12,365 nt of DNA from CAYNNP01 sp964398215 (GCA_964398215.1 CAYNNP010000202.1:1-12365); one strand, 5' to 3'; shown: positions 1-8,561, numbered from the stretch's first letter. Notes: a model not told the origin generated them from the sequence alone. Made by a program: numbers and translations.

Positions 1-371
1 CGGCTCATTTGCGCTGTCGGCGCCTAGTTGCATGAACGAGAGATCATGCAGATGCTGCACTCATGATTCAGAAACCTTTGAGCCAACGGCTCACAAAATA
101 TGCCACGTAAATAAATCAACAGACCGTTGACGACGTTCTCTACCAAGGCATCAACTTTTTCGCTGTTCGCCTAAACGTCGCAGTGATCATAAGTGGCACT
201 GTTTAAATACCCCATTCGCTACAAACCGATGGTAGCAACTGGCTACGAAAGAATCTCTGAAAATCAAGCGAGAAGCACGGCGGGTTTGGCTGTTTCACGC
301 TCATCTCCGGAGTGAACCAGCGCCGCATCGACTCAATGTGGCATTAAAATATACGCTCAGAGATTCGATTC
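1..371. other. Non-coding stretch upstream of the thioredoxin-like gene
   Basis: No open frame of useful length, tRNA or rRNA is visible here. The one structured element is a short perfect inverted repeat at 79-93, TGAGCC-AAC-GGCTCA, which has no T-tract and so is not a convincing terminator. An A/T-rich stretch near 344-354 (TTAAAATATA) just before the thioredoxin start could contain a -10 element, but I find no matching -35, so no promoter is called. Any upstream gene ends before or at the window edge. Confidence 0.5.
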
Positions 372-836
372 ATGCACACTTCCTTCCGTCGCCGTTGCTT
401 GCCTTCCGTTGCGTTGCTCGGGTTACTACTACTTGCTGGTAGTGCTTCTGCTCAATCCCCTTGGAATCAATCAGTCACCAAGGCGTTTCAGGATGCACGA
501 ACAACTGGTCGTCCAGTGGTCGTTTTTGTCGGAACGGATTGGTGTCACTATTGCAAATTGATGCAAAGCCAAACGTGGAGCCACCCGACTATTTCCAAAG
601 TCATGCGGCAAGACTTCATTCCGTTGAAATTGGACGGAGATCGCGATCAGGAAATCGTCAAAAAACTTGTTTTGCAAGGCTACCCAGCAACACTGGTCTA
701 CTCGCCCAATGGCCAGCAGATTTCAAAGAAAGAGGGTTTCATGCCACCAGCTGAAGCACACAAATGGTTGGCTCAAGCAAAAGAGCGTTGGCGAGTCGCA
801 AAAGCCAAGACGGCCACCACGACCTCAACAAGGTAG
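372..836 (+). CDS. Secreted thioredoxin-fold protein (CHYC active site)
   Basis: A 154-residue protein. Residues 1-28 form a Sec signal peptide: basic RRR, then a leucine-rich core, then ASAQ as likely cleavage site. The rest is a compact thioredoxin domain. The motif WCHYCK at 57-62 gives the redox cysteines C58 and C61, and GYPAT at 103-107 supplies the cis-proline loop (P105) expected in this fold. This resembles the Thioredoxin_7/DsbD-C-like type found in many exported planctomycete proteins. The expected role is dithiol-disulfide exchange outside the cytoplasm; substrate and redox direction cannot be read from sequence. The tail after residue 140 is Ala/Thr/Lys-rich and probably disordered. 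The ATG at 372 is the only start preceding the signal peptide, and it has no clear Shine-Dalgarno. The gene stands alone, with non-coding DNA on both sides. Family assignment is firm; in vivo partner unknown. Confidence 0.9.
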   Translation: MHTSFRRRCLPSVALLGLLLLAGSASAQSPWNQSVTKAFQDARTTGRPVVVFVGTDWCHYCKLMQSQTWSHPTISKVMRQDFIPLKLDGDRDQEIVKKLVLQGYPATLVYSPNGQQISKKEGFMPPAEAHKWLAQAKERWRVAKAKTATTTSTR

Positions 837-1282
837 CTCTTCGTCGCAGCAAGAATCTGCAAAAATAATCACTGGCTGTTGAACACGCTATCAATGGCCA
901 GATCGCCGCTCCAGCAGCTTCATGGTCAATCGAACTGGTTTTCAACGAATCCAGCGTTGACCTCGGTGGCTATGTGAAAATCTCAATTCGCAAGCCCAGC
1001 CTCTTTCGTGAAACTCCTGCGTTAACACGCACTCTCTGCCAACTCTAATGGGCCAGGCCGCAGGGCAATTCACCGCCCAGACGGCACTAAAAACCCCGCT
1101 ACTGCGCCCCTCTCGCCCGCCCGTAAGCTTCTCCTTTGTCTAGCTGACTTGAATGGACCGCTCTGCGAGACAATAGTGGCGTCCAAGCCAGCACTTGGGC
1201 AAAACCTTGGTTGATTTGTGTTTCACGGATCGCAATTTGTTATCCTGTCGGAAATACCCCCAACCTATTCCGGGAGAATACC
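837..1282. other. Intergenic region without a supported gene
   Basis: About 450 bp between two same-strand genes. Short frames here lack start context and any recognisable protein character. No strong terminator follows the thioredoxin gene. The last 80 bp should hold the promoter of the downstream propeller gene, and TATCCT at 1241-1246 could be a -10, but the matching -35 is poor. I see no repeats or RNA gene. Confidence 0.5.
1272..1276 (+). promoter_or_regulatory. Ribosome binding site deciding the start at 1283
   Basis: GGGAG lies six bases before the ATG at 1283. The reading frame is open back to 1211, but only the 1283 start has this Shine-Dalgarno and puts the signal peptide at the N-terminus, so the internal ATG is chosen. 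Confidence 0.75.
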
Positions 1283-2371
1283 ATGACTCGATTTCAATTT
1301 CTTTTCAGCCTAACGATCCTTGCCGCCGGCCTAGTCGCCGTTCAAACACAAGCCGCCGAACTCTATGGGCTTGAACCTAGTCCAGTGGAGTTAAAGTCGG
1401 TGGGACCGATGGCGTTTGGTCCTGACAGCGTGCTGTTCGTCGGCGATCCCAAAGCCGCCAAAGTTTACGCGTTGCAGTTGGACGACAAACAAAAAGTCGA
1501 TGCACACTACAATGTCGAACAATTGGATACGGCGATTGCAAAAGCTTGCGGCGGCAAGATGTCAATTGTTGATATGGCGATCAACCCAAGCAGCGGAAAC
1601 GTTTTTGTAGGTCTCACTGGCCAAGGCAAGAACCTGATTGCCAAGGTCACATCCAGTGGCGACGTGTCACTGGTCTCGATGGATAAAATTGGCAATGCGT
1701 CAGCTACAATGCCAAACGCACCCGAAGACAAAGAAGTTCGACGAGGTCGCCGCCGATCGAATGCTCGGAATTCTTCCATCACCGATTTAGCGTACACTGA
1801 CGGTAAAGTTCTGGTTGCTGGCTTGGAAGCCGGTGACGCGCCCAGCGCCATTCGTGAATTTGATTTTCCTTTCCGCGAACAATCCGAAGGCATGAGCGTC
1901 GAGATCTATCACGCTGCTCACGGTCGAAGCGAAGACTACGCTGCGATCCAGACATTCGTTCCATTCAACATTGGCGGCGAGCCTAGTCTGCTAGCTGGCT
2001 ACACCTGTACTCCGCTAGTCAAGATTCCTGTGGGTAAAATTGGTGACAAAAAACAAGTCACTGGCACGACGGTCGCGGAGCTTGGCAACCGCAATCGGCC
2101 GCTTGACATGATTCACTACAAACGAGGCGACAAGGACTTTTTGTTGATGGCCAACAGCTCGCGGGGCGTGATGCGAATCAGCACCGATGGACTGACTGAG
2201 AACGACGGGCTGACCAAACCGGTATCGGGAGGCGGAACCGCTGGCCAGGAATACACAACCATTGACTCATTGAAAGGCGTTGTGCAGCTGTCAAAATATG
2301 ATGATGGACATGCGGTTGTGATCAGCACTGGTGACAATGGAATGGTATTGAAAACCATCCATTTGCCGTAG
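1283..2371 (+). CDS. Secreted beta-propeller-like protein of unknown function
   Basis: A 362-residue protein. Residues 1-24 are a Sec signal peptide (MTRFQF, hydrophobic core, cleavage near TQAAE). The mature part has recurring short strands of the kind seen in propeller blades: GPMAFGPDSVLFVGDPKAAKVYAL (about 41-64), SIVDMAINPSSGNVFVGL (94-111), ITDLAYTDGKVLVAGLEAG (166-184), LDMIHYKRGDKDFLLMANSSRGVMRI (274-299) and KGVVQLSKYDDGHAVVIS (331-348). The segment EIYHAAHGR near 207-215, followed by a TFVPF stretch, looks like a conserved family signature. A very basic insert, EVRRGRRRSNAR (151-162), interrupts two blades and may be a flexible loop. There is no CXXCH heme motif or catalytic signature, so no enzymatic role is proposed. 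I recognise this only as a conserved planctomycete exported protein. It converges on the giant surface-protein gene across a shared terminator. Confidence 0.8.
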   Translation: MTRFQFLFSLTILAAGLVAVQTQAAELYGLEPSPVELKSVGPMAFGPDSVLFVGDPKAAKVYALQLDDKQKVDAHYNVEQLDTAIAKACGGKMSIVDMAINPSSGNVFVGLTGQGKNLIAKVTSSGDVSLVSMDKIGNASATMPNAPEDKEVRRGRRRSNARNSSITDLAYTDGKVLVAGLEAGDAPSAIREFDFPFREQSEGMSVEIYHAAHGRSEDYAAIQTFVPFNIGGEPSLLAGYTCTPLVKIPVGKIGDKKQVTGTTVAELGNRNRPLDMIHYKRGDKDFLLMANSSRGVMRISTDGLTENDGLTKPVSGGGTAGQEYTTIDSLKGVVQLSKYDDGHAVVISTGDNGMVLKTIHLP

Positions 2372-2400
2372 TCCTGCAAAACATCATCTGTAAAAAATAA

Positions 2401-2432
2401 AACGCACGGCCACCCCCCGACGGCCGTGCGTT
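2401..2432. terminator. Bidirectional intrinsic terminator between convergent genes
   Basis: A perfect 11-bp stem, AACGCACGGCC (2401-2411) with GGCCGTGCGTT (2422-2432), encloses a C-rich 10-nt loop. Read on the minus strand, the stem is followed by TTATTTTTTAC, a strong U-tract, so it should end the giant surface-protein transcript 100 bp after its stop. Read on the plus strand, it lies 30 bp after the propeller gene and is followed by a weaker ATCGTTTCTT tract. Position between two convergent stops supports use in both directions. Confidence 0.85.
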
Positions 2433-2534
2433 ATCGTTTCTTATCGCTTGATACTTCTGCTGGTGCGATGTGTTTACTCACAAGCAAAACACCGGCTCCC
2501 GCAGGAGCAAACCATCGCGGCAAAAGTTAGGCTA

Positions 2535-5500
2535 TCAAGACGAGGCTAAGAAACGTCGCTTGGAGAGAGAATCGTTTAGCTCGCCGAAATCGAATTCGAC
2601 AGCATCCACGTTCGCTCCAAGTCCAATCTGTGTAAATACGTCATCACCGACCGTCGAAGGTGCGTTCTGTCCAGCATCTTCTTGGCCGTCTCTAAATCCA
2701 ACAGGTTGAATTTCCTCAACTTGATAAGTACCAGCTGCTAGGTTGGCAAACAGGTAGTCACCATTGGCGTCCGTAATCGCCGTGCGATTAACAGCATTGT
2801 TGAATGCATCGGTTCCCGTTAGCTCCAACGTCACACCCGCGATTCCAGCTTCGCCAGCGTCCTGGAAACCATTGTTGTTAGCGTCAATGTAAACCGTTCC
2901 TGCAATGCTAGAGAGAACTGGATCAATTGTCGTTATAGCGGACGCAGAATTATTGGCGGTGTTCGTTTCAGTGGTTGTGGTGGAAACGACCACCGTGTTG
3001 ATCTGATCAGCAATGGTACCGCTGTTCACGGTCGCGTTGATCGTGAAAGTAAAACTTGCTCCGATCGCAAGATCACCGCCGTTGACAGTTACCTGTCCAC
3101 CACTGGCGGATAATGCTTCGTTGTTCGGGCCCGTGCCACTAACAAAAGTGACTCCCGGCGGAAGTGTGTCAATCGCCTGAACACTTGAGGCGATTGCCGG
3201 ACCATTATTTGTGACCGTCACAGTGTAGAGCAAATTCGAGCCAGCTTGCGCTGCTGCAAGGTCAACTTGTTTTGCAACCGTGATGTCGGTTTCCGGTGTC
3301 ACCGTTATCTCAGCTTGAGCCTGATTATTGTTCAGATTCGTTTCGCCGTTGTCAGACGTAACATTTGCTGTGTTAATAATCTGACCGTTCGCCGCAGCGT
3401 CGACCGTAAAGATCAATGTGGCAGTGAGCGATGCATCGTCTAGCAGCGTTACCGCTGGAAACGTGACGTCCCCATTTTGCAGTGAAGCAGTCTGGCCGTC
3501 CAATGTTCCACTGACAAACGTCAATCCAGCGGGCACATCGTCAGTCAGGACGACACCTGTCGCCGTACTTGGCCCATCGTTTGCGATGCCAATTGTATAG
3601 GTCACCGTATCGCCAGGGCTGACGGTTTGATCATCCACGCTCTTGGTGATTGTGACATCAAACTCAGGGTTCACAACAGTCACTGCCGTATCATCATTGT
3701 TGGACAAATCCAATTCCGTACCATCTGCTGTGACAGAGGCAGGGTTTGTGATTGTTCCAATCACGTCTTGGTCAACAGTAGCCGTGATCGTGATCGTTCG
3801 CGTCTCACCGACAGGCAGCGAATCGAAGGTGATGCTGGCTTCTCGCGTTGCGCTATTGAAACTCGTTGATGTCGAATCCGGTGCCGAGATGTTAGCCTGT
3901 GTCAGGCTCAACCCGTCTGGCAACAAATCTGTTACCACAACGTTCTGAGCGTCACTCGGGCTATCAATGTCATGCTCGACCGTGATTGTGTAAACCAATT
4001 GGTCTTGCCCAGCGACAGCTGTTGCGAGGTTGACATCTTTATTCAAGATCAGATCAATTTGGCTCTGAACCGTAATATCGACGTTGTCTTCGTTGTTGGC
4101 ATCGATAGTATCGTCGTCTGAAGTTGTGACTTCGGCCAGGTTTGGAATGACTCCCGTAGCTGAAGCCGCAATGGAGGCAACAAAGCTGAATGTTTCTATG
4201 GCACCACTAGCAAGGGTTCCCACGTCAAACGACAAACTTTGGCCTGACTGGTTCACAGTGACACCAGAACCCAATGCGTCGAACGATACAAATTCTAGGC
4301 GGCCGTCCAAGACATCAGTGACAGCAACATTCCGTGCTTCACCGGGACCGTTGTTGTTGACCACCAATGTGTAAGTCACATTTTGCCCAGCGACAGGTGT
4401 GCCAGTGACAGACTTGTCAATCGCAACATCAACAACACGATCGATCTGTGTTGGTTCGGTGTCACTATTGTTGTCCGGGTTGGGGTCGTTATTCGGATCA
4501 GCGATAACATTGACAACATTGTTCAGTGGGCTGGACGCGTCCTCATTAACTAGGACGGTAATTTCAACCGTTTCTGACTCGCCGTTGGCAAGATCCCCAA
4601 GTGTGATGGTTAGTTCGCCAGGAGTGTCCTCAGTAACAGTCCCGCTACCAGTTGTAAAGTTTTGGCTTACGAAAGTCACTTCAGCAGGCAAAATGTCAGT
4701 AGCAACCACATTCGTGGCGCCGTCTGGACCATCATTGCGAACAGTGATTTGGTAGACCAATTCGGTTCCAGCATTGACCGGATCGGCCAAGTCAGTTTTC
4801 GTGACCACCAAGTCTGCCGAGTTCAGTTCAACGACTGCGTCATCTGTATTGTTCGCATCGTTCGTTTCAATTTCATTGCCCGAAACTTCCGCGTTGTTGG
4901 TTAAGTCAGCAAATTCCGTGGGGCCAATATTGAATCCAACTTGGAACGTTACATCACCATTGGCTGCAACATCACCAATTCCTACCGTCAACGTGGATCC
5001 TGCTAGAGAATTTGCGAATGTCCCAAAGTCACTTTGTGCAGCATCAAATGTCAGCCCGTCTGGGATCAGGTCCTCGACCGAAACTCCGGTCGCATCAAGC
5101 GGCCCCAAGTTCTCAACCAGAATATCGAATACCGCGACTCCGCCAGTTTGGACGTCAGACAACCCAACGTTCAATGTCTTTGTAATTGCTAGGTCGATTT
5201 GAGGCAGCAAACCGAAGTCAAGCGTTGTGTTCGTGTTCGGGTCAGCATCATCATCATTGATTGGCTCGTCATTGGACACCAACGTTACGATGCCACTGGT
5301 AATGCCAACGCCTGGGACCAACCGGCCATTGTCGTCGCTATCAACATCATCGTCTGGGTCGTTGGCAGGATCGATTCCTGTACTTTCGGCGAAACCAAAG
5401 AGTGGTTGTGTTGCTGCAAATTGACTGTCAGGAATCACGACCAAGTAATCGTCTGGTTCCAAGTCGCCGAAGTTATAGGTGCCGTCGGCAGCAGTTGTGG

Positions 5501-6749
5501 TCGTCGCAAACACTGTGTCGACTGCTGGATCAAGTGAGCCATCAGTCGCGTCACGACGGAAAAGATCCACTTGGATTCCGGCACCAAAAATGGTTTCGCC
5601 CGGATCCAAGAATCCGTTATTTGAATCAAGACCAGTTCCGTTATCTTCCCAAAGAACACCACCCAATTCCAAGAGCTGAGTGTTTGGCAAAGATGCTTCG
5701 ACCAACAGTGGTGTCCGCGCCTCAAGGATCTCTGCGAAAACGTCATTGTTGGCAGACAACGTAACCGACATCTCAATGGCGCCGATGTTGTTAAAGTCTG
5801 CACCCGTTCCACTAGCAGTTGTGAAGTCCGAGAACAGAACCCAGACATCTTCAAAACTTGCCAAGTTCTGTGGAATGGGAAAGGTGGTGCTGGATGAATT
5901 GCCTGCATCCGTAAAAAGCGTGACGACCAAATCATCGCCAGCATTTTCTGCGCGAGTACGAATCAACAATCCAGCGCCTGGATCCAGCTCTGCGTTAGCA
6001 ACATCGCCCGCAAGCGACACGCCACCAAGGCCAGTTGGATCAAGGGTATCTGTACCATCATTGCCATCGTACTGAACCAACGCTGTTCCTAGCCCATCGC
6101 CAGTTGAACCAATCGCTAGTTGATCGGCAGCACTATCTACCAGGATCGACACCTGGCCCTGATTGTTCGTATTGGTCACGCGAATGTCACGTGCACCACC
6201 AATCGCTTCGCCTGCAAGAACCGAGTCGCTGGCGGTGGGTGTTACCGTATCCGCTGCAATGGTTTGAAAATTGACAGAGAAATCATCAATCTGTTGGCGG
6301 GCAGAGGCGTCACCAGTCACATTGGTGATCGTTACGGTAAGTGGGCTAGGGTTTGCCACTCCGACGATATCATCTTGAACGATGTGGTAGGTAGCAGCCG
6401 CTAAACCATCAAAGCGGTATTCGCCCGAGCCAGTGCCCGTGATACGACCTGTGTTGATTGGACCAGCACCGGTTTGAACCGTCGTCTGCAACGTGTCAGC
6501 AGCATTGAATACGCCATCACCATCGTCCAAGAAGAGTTCTATCTGAACGTTCTCTTGACGAGCATCGTCGGGAGTCAGCCCATTGCCGGACTGATCGATG
6601 AAGGCAATGCCTCCGATCGCTCCCATGTCACCAGCAAGTAGCTGGCGTGAATCAAGCTGCTGCATCAGCAACTTGCGCCGTTGATTCTTTTTACGGTTGG
6701 CTTGGTTGCGTTTAGCCCGGCCAAGTTTAAATAGTCTTTCCCAAACCAT
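2535..6749 (-). CDS. Giant surface protein: LEPR-XLL-like N-terminus, SdrD B-like domains, six DUF11 repeats
   Basis: A 1404-residue protein. Order, by eye: a basic N-terminus and LEPR-XLL-like motif QLDSRQLLAGD (31-41), standing in place of a classical signal peptide as is usual for planctomycete giant proteins; SdrD B-like domain 1 (about 43-133); a beta-sandwich region resembling one common in PEP-CTERM-type proteins (about 146-350); SdrD B-like domain 2 with an Asp-rich, calcium-loop-like segment DPANDPDDDVDSDDNG (360-516); six DUF11 repeats of about 125-130 residues (518-1278), most opening with a D-hydrophobic-TKS type strand and containing NxGP and a 'DxLPxGLTFVS' type motif; SdrD B-like domain 3 with DANNNGFQDAGE (1279-1391); and a basic tail SLSKRRFLASS. 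The ATG at 6749 is preferred over the TTG at 6755 because GGAA sits seven bases before it. A structural or adhesive surface role is inferred. DUF11/SdrD B identity is firm; exact boundaries are approximate. Confidence 0.92.
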   Translation of the reverse strand: MVWERLFKLGRAKRNQANRKKNQRRKLLMQQLDSRQLLAGDMGAIGGIAFIDQSGNGLTPDDARQENVQIELFLDDGDGVFNAADTLQTTVQTGAGPINTGRITGTGSGEYRFDGLAAATYHIVQDDIVGVANPSPLTVTITNVTGDASARQQIDDFSVNFQTIAADTVTPTASDSVLAGEAIGGARDIRVTNTNNQGQVSILVDSAADQLAIGSTGDGLGTALVQYDGNDGTDTLDPTGLGGVSLAGDVANAELDPGAGLLIRTRAENAGDDLVVTLFTDAGNSSSTTFPIPQNLASFEDVWVLFSDFTTASGTGADFNNIGAIEMSVTLSANNDVFAEILEARTPLLVEASLPNTQLLELGGVLWEDNGTGLDSNNGFLDPGETIFGAGIQVDLFRRDATDGSLDPAVDTVFATTTTAADGTYNFGDLEPDDYLVVIPDSQFAATQPLFGFAESTGIDPANDPDDDVDSDDNGRLVPGVGITSGIVTLVSNDEPINDDDADPNTNTTLDFGLLPQIDLAITKTLNVGLSDVQTGGVAVFDILVENLGPLDATGVSVEDLIPDGLTFDAAQSDFGTFANSLAGSTLTVGIGDVAANGDVTFQVGFNIGPTEFADLTNNAEVSGNEIETNDANNTDDAVVELNSADLVVTKTDLADPVNAGTELVYQITVRNDGPDGATNVVATDILPAEVTFVSQNFTTGSGTVTEDTPGELTITLGDLANGESETVEITVLVNEDASSPLNNVVNVIADPNNDPNPDNNSDTEPTQIDRVVDVAIDKSVTGTPVAGQNVTYTLVVNNNGPGEARNVAVTDVLDGRLEFVSFDALGSGVTVNQSGQSLSFDVGTLASGAIETFSFVASIAASATGVIPNLAEVTTSDDDTIDANNEDNVDITVQSQIDLILNKDVNLATAVAGQDQLVYTITVEHDIDSPSDAQNVVVTDLLPDGLSLTQANISAPDSTSTSFNSATREASITFDSLPVGETRTITITATVDQDVIGTITNPASVTADGTELDLSNNDDTAVTVVNPEFDVTITKSVDDQTVSPGDTVTYTIGIANDGPSTATGVVLTDDVPAGLTFVSGTLDGQTASLQNGDVTFPAVTLLDDASLTATLIFTVDAAANGQIINTANVTSDNGETNLNNNQAQAEITVTPETDITVAKQVDLAAAQAGSNLLYTVTVTNNGPAIASSVQAIDTLPPGVTFVSGTGPNNEALSASGGQVTVNGGDLAIGASFTFTINATVNSGTIADQINTVVVSTTTTETNTANNSASAITTIDPVLSSIAGTVYIDANNNGFQDAGEAGIAGVTLELTGTDAFNNAVNRTAITDANGDYLFANLAAGTYQVEEIQPVGFRDGQEDAGQNAPSTVGDDVFTQIGLGANVDAVEFDFGELNDSLSKRRFLASS

Positions 6750-6781
6750 GATCAAGTTCCGTGCTGGGTGTTAGGTCAGTC

Positions 6782-6896
6782 AGCAGTCTGCTAAACGACA
6801 AAGTCGTTTCTAAGTGTGCATTCTGACCAAACCTGAAATCTTGCCTGCGTTGTTACAGGCGGTTTCTAGGCAGAGGGGGCAATCCCGCGACTCTGC
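6782..6896 (-). promoter_or_regulatory. Hairpin-rich leader of the giant surface-protein gene
   Basis: The gap 6750-6962 holds four inverted repeats in a row upstream of the ATG at 6749. They are 6870-6896 (GCAGAG/CTCTGC with an inner GGG/CCC), 6843-6860 (GCCTG/CAGGC), 6793-6809 (AAACGAC/GTCGTTT around a 3-nt loop) and 6782-6792 (AGCAG/CTGCT). If transcription begins near the BBP7 stop, all would be in the mRNA leader. I do not recognise a known riboswitch class, and one or more could equally be a terminator for the BBP7 gene, although none has a U-tract. Confidence 0.35.
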
Positions 6897-6962
6897 GTAC
6901 TCTATCCAGAGGTATCGGCCCGATCGCTCAAAAGATTTGACCAAGATCTTCTGAATTTGTTA

Positions 6963-8561
6963 CTACCAGCGGTACTCAAGACCGAAGTTCAGTCCCTGAA
7001 CCCAATAATCGGTAGTATCAAAAGCGAAGCCTGGACGCTGAACACCTGTGAACGGATCCGCTTCTGGCGGCAAAAGTGCAGGATTTAAATCCAGCGAGAT
7101 TTGCTCCCCTGGTCGAACAACGTTTGACCAGTAGATGAAGGTATATCCAGCAGAAAGTTTGATGCGGTCTGTCAATTGATAGCCAAGCTCCAAGTCAAGT
7201 TCCGGAATAACGGAAAACTCGCTCTGCTTGAAGGTGCCAATGTTTGACGTTTGAGCAAGCAAGCCACCTGGAAGGGTTTGCGAAGCTGCACCGGGTTCAT
7301 CGATTACGGTCTGTCCATCGATTGTTACGGTTTGACGAGTTGAACCGACTGCCATTCGCAACAGAGCGCTGTAAGTCCAGTAGCCCCGAGTAACACGGTA
7401 CTTCCAACCAAGGTCGACGCCGTTGAATTGATTCCGAGTATCGAATTGATCAAAAATATTGAAAGAGCCAGGGTTCAGGTTGTCGGTGCTAACCAAGTCT
7501 TCTGTGACCCGAACACCTTCAGTTAGTTGCAAATATCGGTATCCGATCAACCGTTCGGTACGGCTGCAGTAGTGTCCCTTGCAACCACAGAACAACCAGC
7601 TTTTGCAACCCTCTTGGCAACAAGTCAGTCGCTTGAAGTGGAATCCGCCACCGACCAACTCGCTGTTTGCTTGAGCCGTTACCGTGCCACTCAACACGCC
7701 TGGAAAGGCAACCAATTCGGAGTCATTCAGTCCAGTGCTGGTGTTAAAGAATGGGCGAGCAAGGATCGGTGAGCCTGTGCTTGAGCCGGTGAAGCTGTCC
7801 GTTTCATCTGATAAACGGAAAAACTCGCCGGCAATTCCCCACGTGTGACAGCGGTCCAACCAAAAGCCGAATCGCAGACGGCCACCGTCAAATTCATCCT
7901 CAAGAACGTCCCCGCCACCAAACAAGGTTGATGTGCCTGGGATACCTAGGACTCCTGCATTACCGCGTGCCGTTCCAATGGGACTGGAAGTCACCAATGG
8001 TGGAAGGTTCATGCCATCTTGCCACCAAGTTAGGTAATCGTACGACACCCAGCCATCTTGGGGCAGCCCGATTGTTAAACAAGGACGCCATGCGTTTGGA
8101 CTGGCAAGTTCGCCACACATGCTGCAGCCCTTGATCGAGCAATTGCCAATGCCGTCGCAACCGCCTCCTGAGACGTCGCATCCGCAAGACGCCCCGCATG
8201 CTGCCGAGCCGCATGAGCTAGGAGCCGAATCGCATCCGCAACCCGGTCCACAAGCGATTGAATCACAACCGCCGTCATGAATCGGGCTGTGAATGATCTG
8301 GCCGTCCATTGGGATCGAGTTGACAATGGGACCGTGAGTGATGGTTTGTGCTATCGGAACAGGAATTTCATGCCCTGCCTGATGCACTGGGTTTTGGCTG
8401 TGATGCCTTGCTGGCGCCTGTGCCGTAGCCGAACGCGTTGGCGACCAACCTGATCGCGCTGCTTGTTCGATGTTGTGTGTGTGTCTCCGCTGAGCGTTTG
8501 CGTCATTGGTAACGCAGAACGTACCAGCGAGAATCAAGATTGGAACGATTACTTTTCGCAT
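6963..8561 (-). CDS. BBP7-family outer-membrane beta-barrel protein with Cys-rich N-terminal block
   Basis: A 532-residue protein. Residues 1-24 are a signal peptide (MRKVIVPILILAGTF, ending ANAQ). Residues 25-95 are His/Gln/Ala-rich and probably unstructured. Residues 99-149 hold 12 cysteines in a Gly/Ser-rich context (repeated CGCD, CGxxC). The barrel follows from about 168: WVSYDYLTWWQDGMNLPPLV is the hallmark of the planctomycete BBP7 (putative beta-barrel porin 7) family. Later strands alternate aromatic residues, e.g. LIGYRYLQLTEGV and the terminal LNFGLEYRW, whose aromatic C-terminus fits an outer-membrane barrel. A second cysteine group (C314, C315, C319, C325, C327, C332) sits in a loop. 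The frame is open upstream to a TTG at 8708, but the ATG at 8561 begins the signal peptide and has GGTGA four bases ahead. Family firm; transport substrate unknown. Confidence 0.9.
   Translation of the reverse strand: MRKVIVPILILAGTFCVTNDANAQRRHTHNIEQAARSGWSPTRSATAQAPARHHSQNPVHQAGHEIPVPIAQTITHGPIVNSIPMDGQIIHSPIHDGGCDSIACGPGCGCDSAPSSCGSAACGASCGCDVSGGGCDGIGNCSIKGCSMCGELASPNAWRPCLTIGLPQDGWVSYDYLTWWQDGMNLPPLVTSSPIGTARGNAGVLGIPGTSTLFGGGDVLEDEFDGGRLRFGFWLDRCHTWGIAGEFFRLSDETDSFTGSSTGSPILARPFFNTSTGLNDSELVAFPGVLSGTVTAQANSELVGGGFHFKRLTCCQEGCKSWLFCGCKGHYCSRTERLIGYRYLQLTEGVRVTEDLVSTDNLNPGSFNIFDQFDTRNQFNGVDLGWKYRVTRGYWTYSALLRMAVGSTRQTVTIDGQTVIDEPGAASQTLPGGLLAQTSNIGTFKQSEFSVIPELDLELGYQLTDRIKLSAGYTFIYWSNVVRPGEQISLDLNPALLPPEADPFTGVQRPGFAFDTTDYWVQGLNFGLEYRW

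Noticed and set aside
1..27. Possible 3' end of an upstream gene (open from the edge to TAG at 25-27)
   Set aside because: Eight sense codons cannot be distinguished from chance.
5435..5944. A 169-codon minus-strand frame overlapping the giant gene
   Set aside because: It is an out-of-frame shadow of the same strand with unusual composition and no recognisable features.
2600..6400. Many plus-strand open frames of 60-140 codons across the giant surface gene
   Set aside because: They are antisense frames of a repetitive, Asp/Thr/Val-rich gene. None has a signal peptide, domain or ribosome binding site, and the minus-strand protein is clearly real along the whole stretch.
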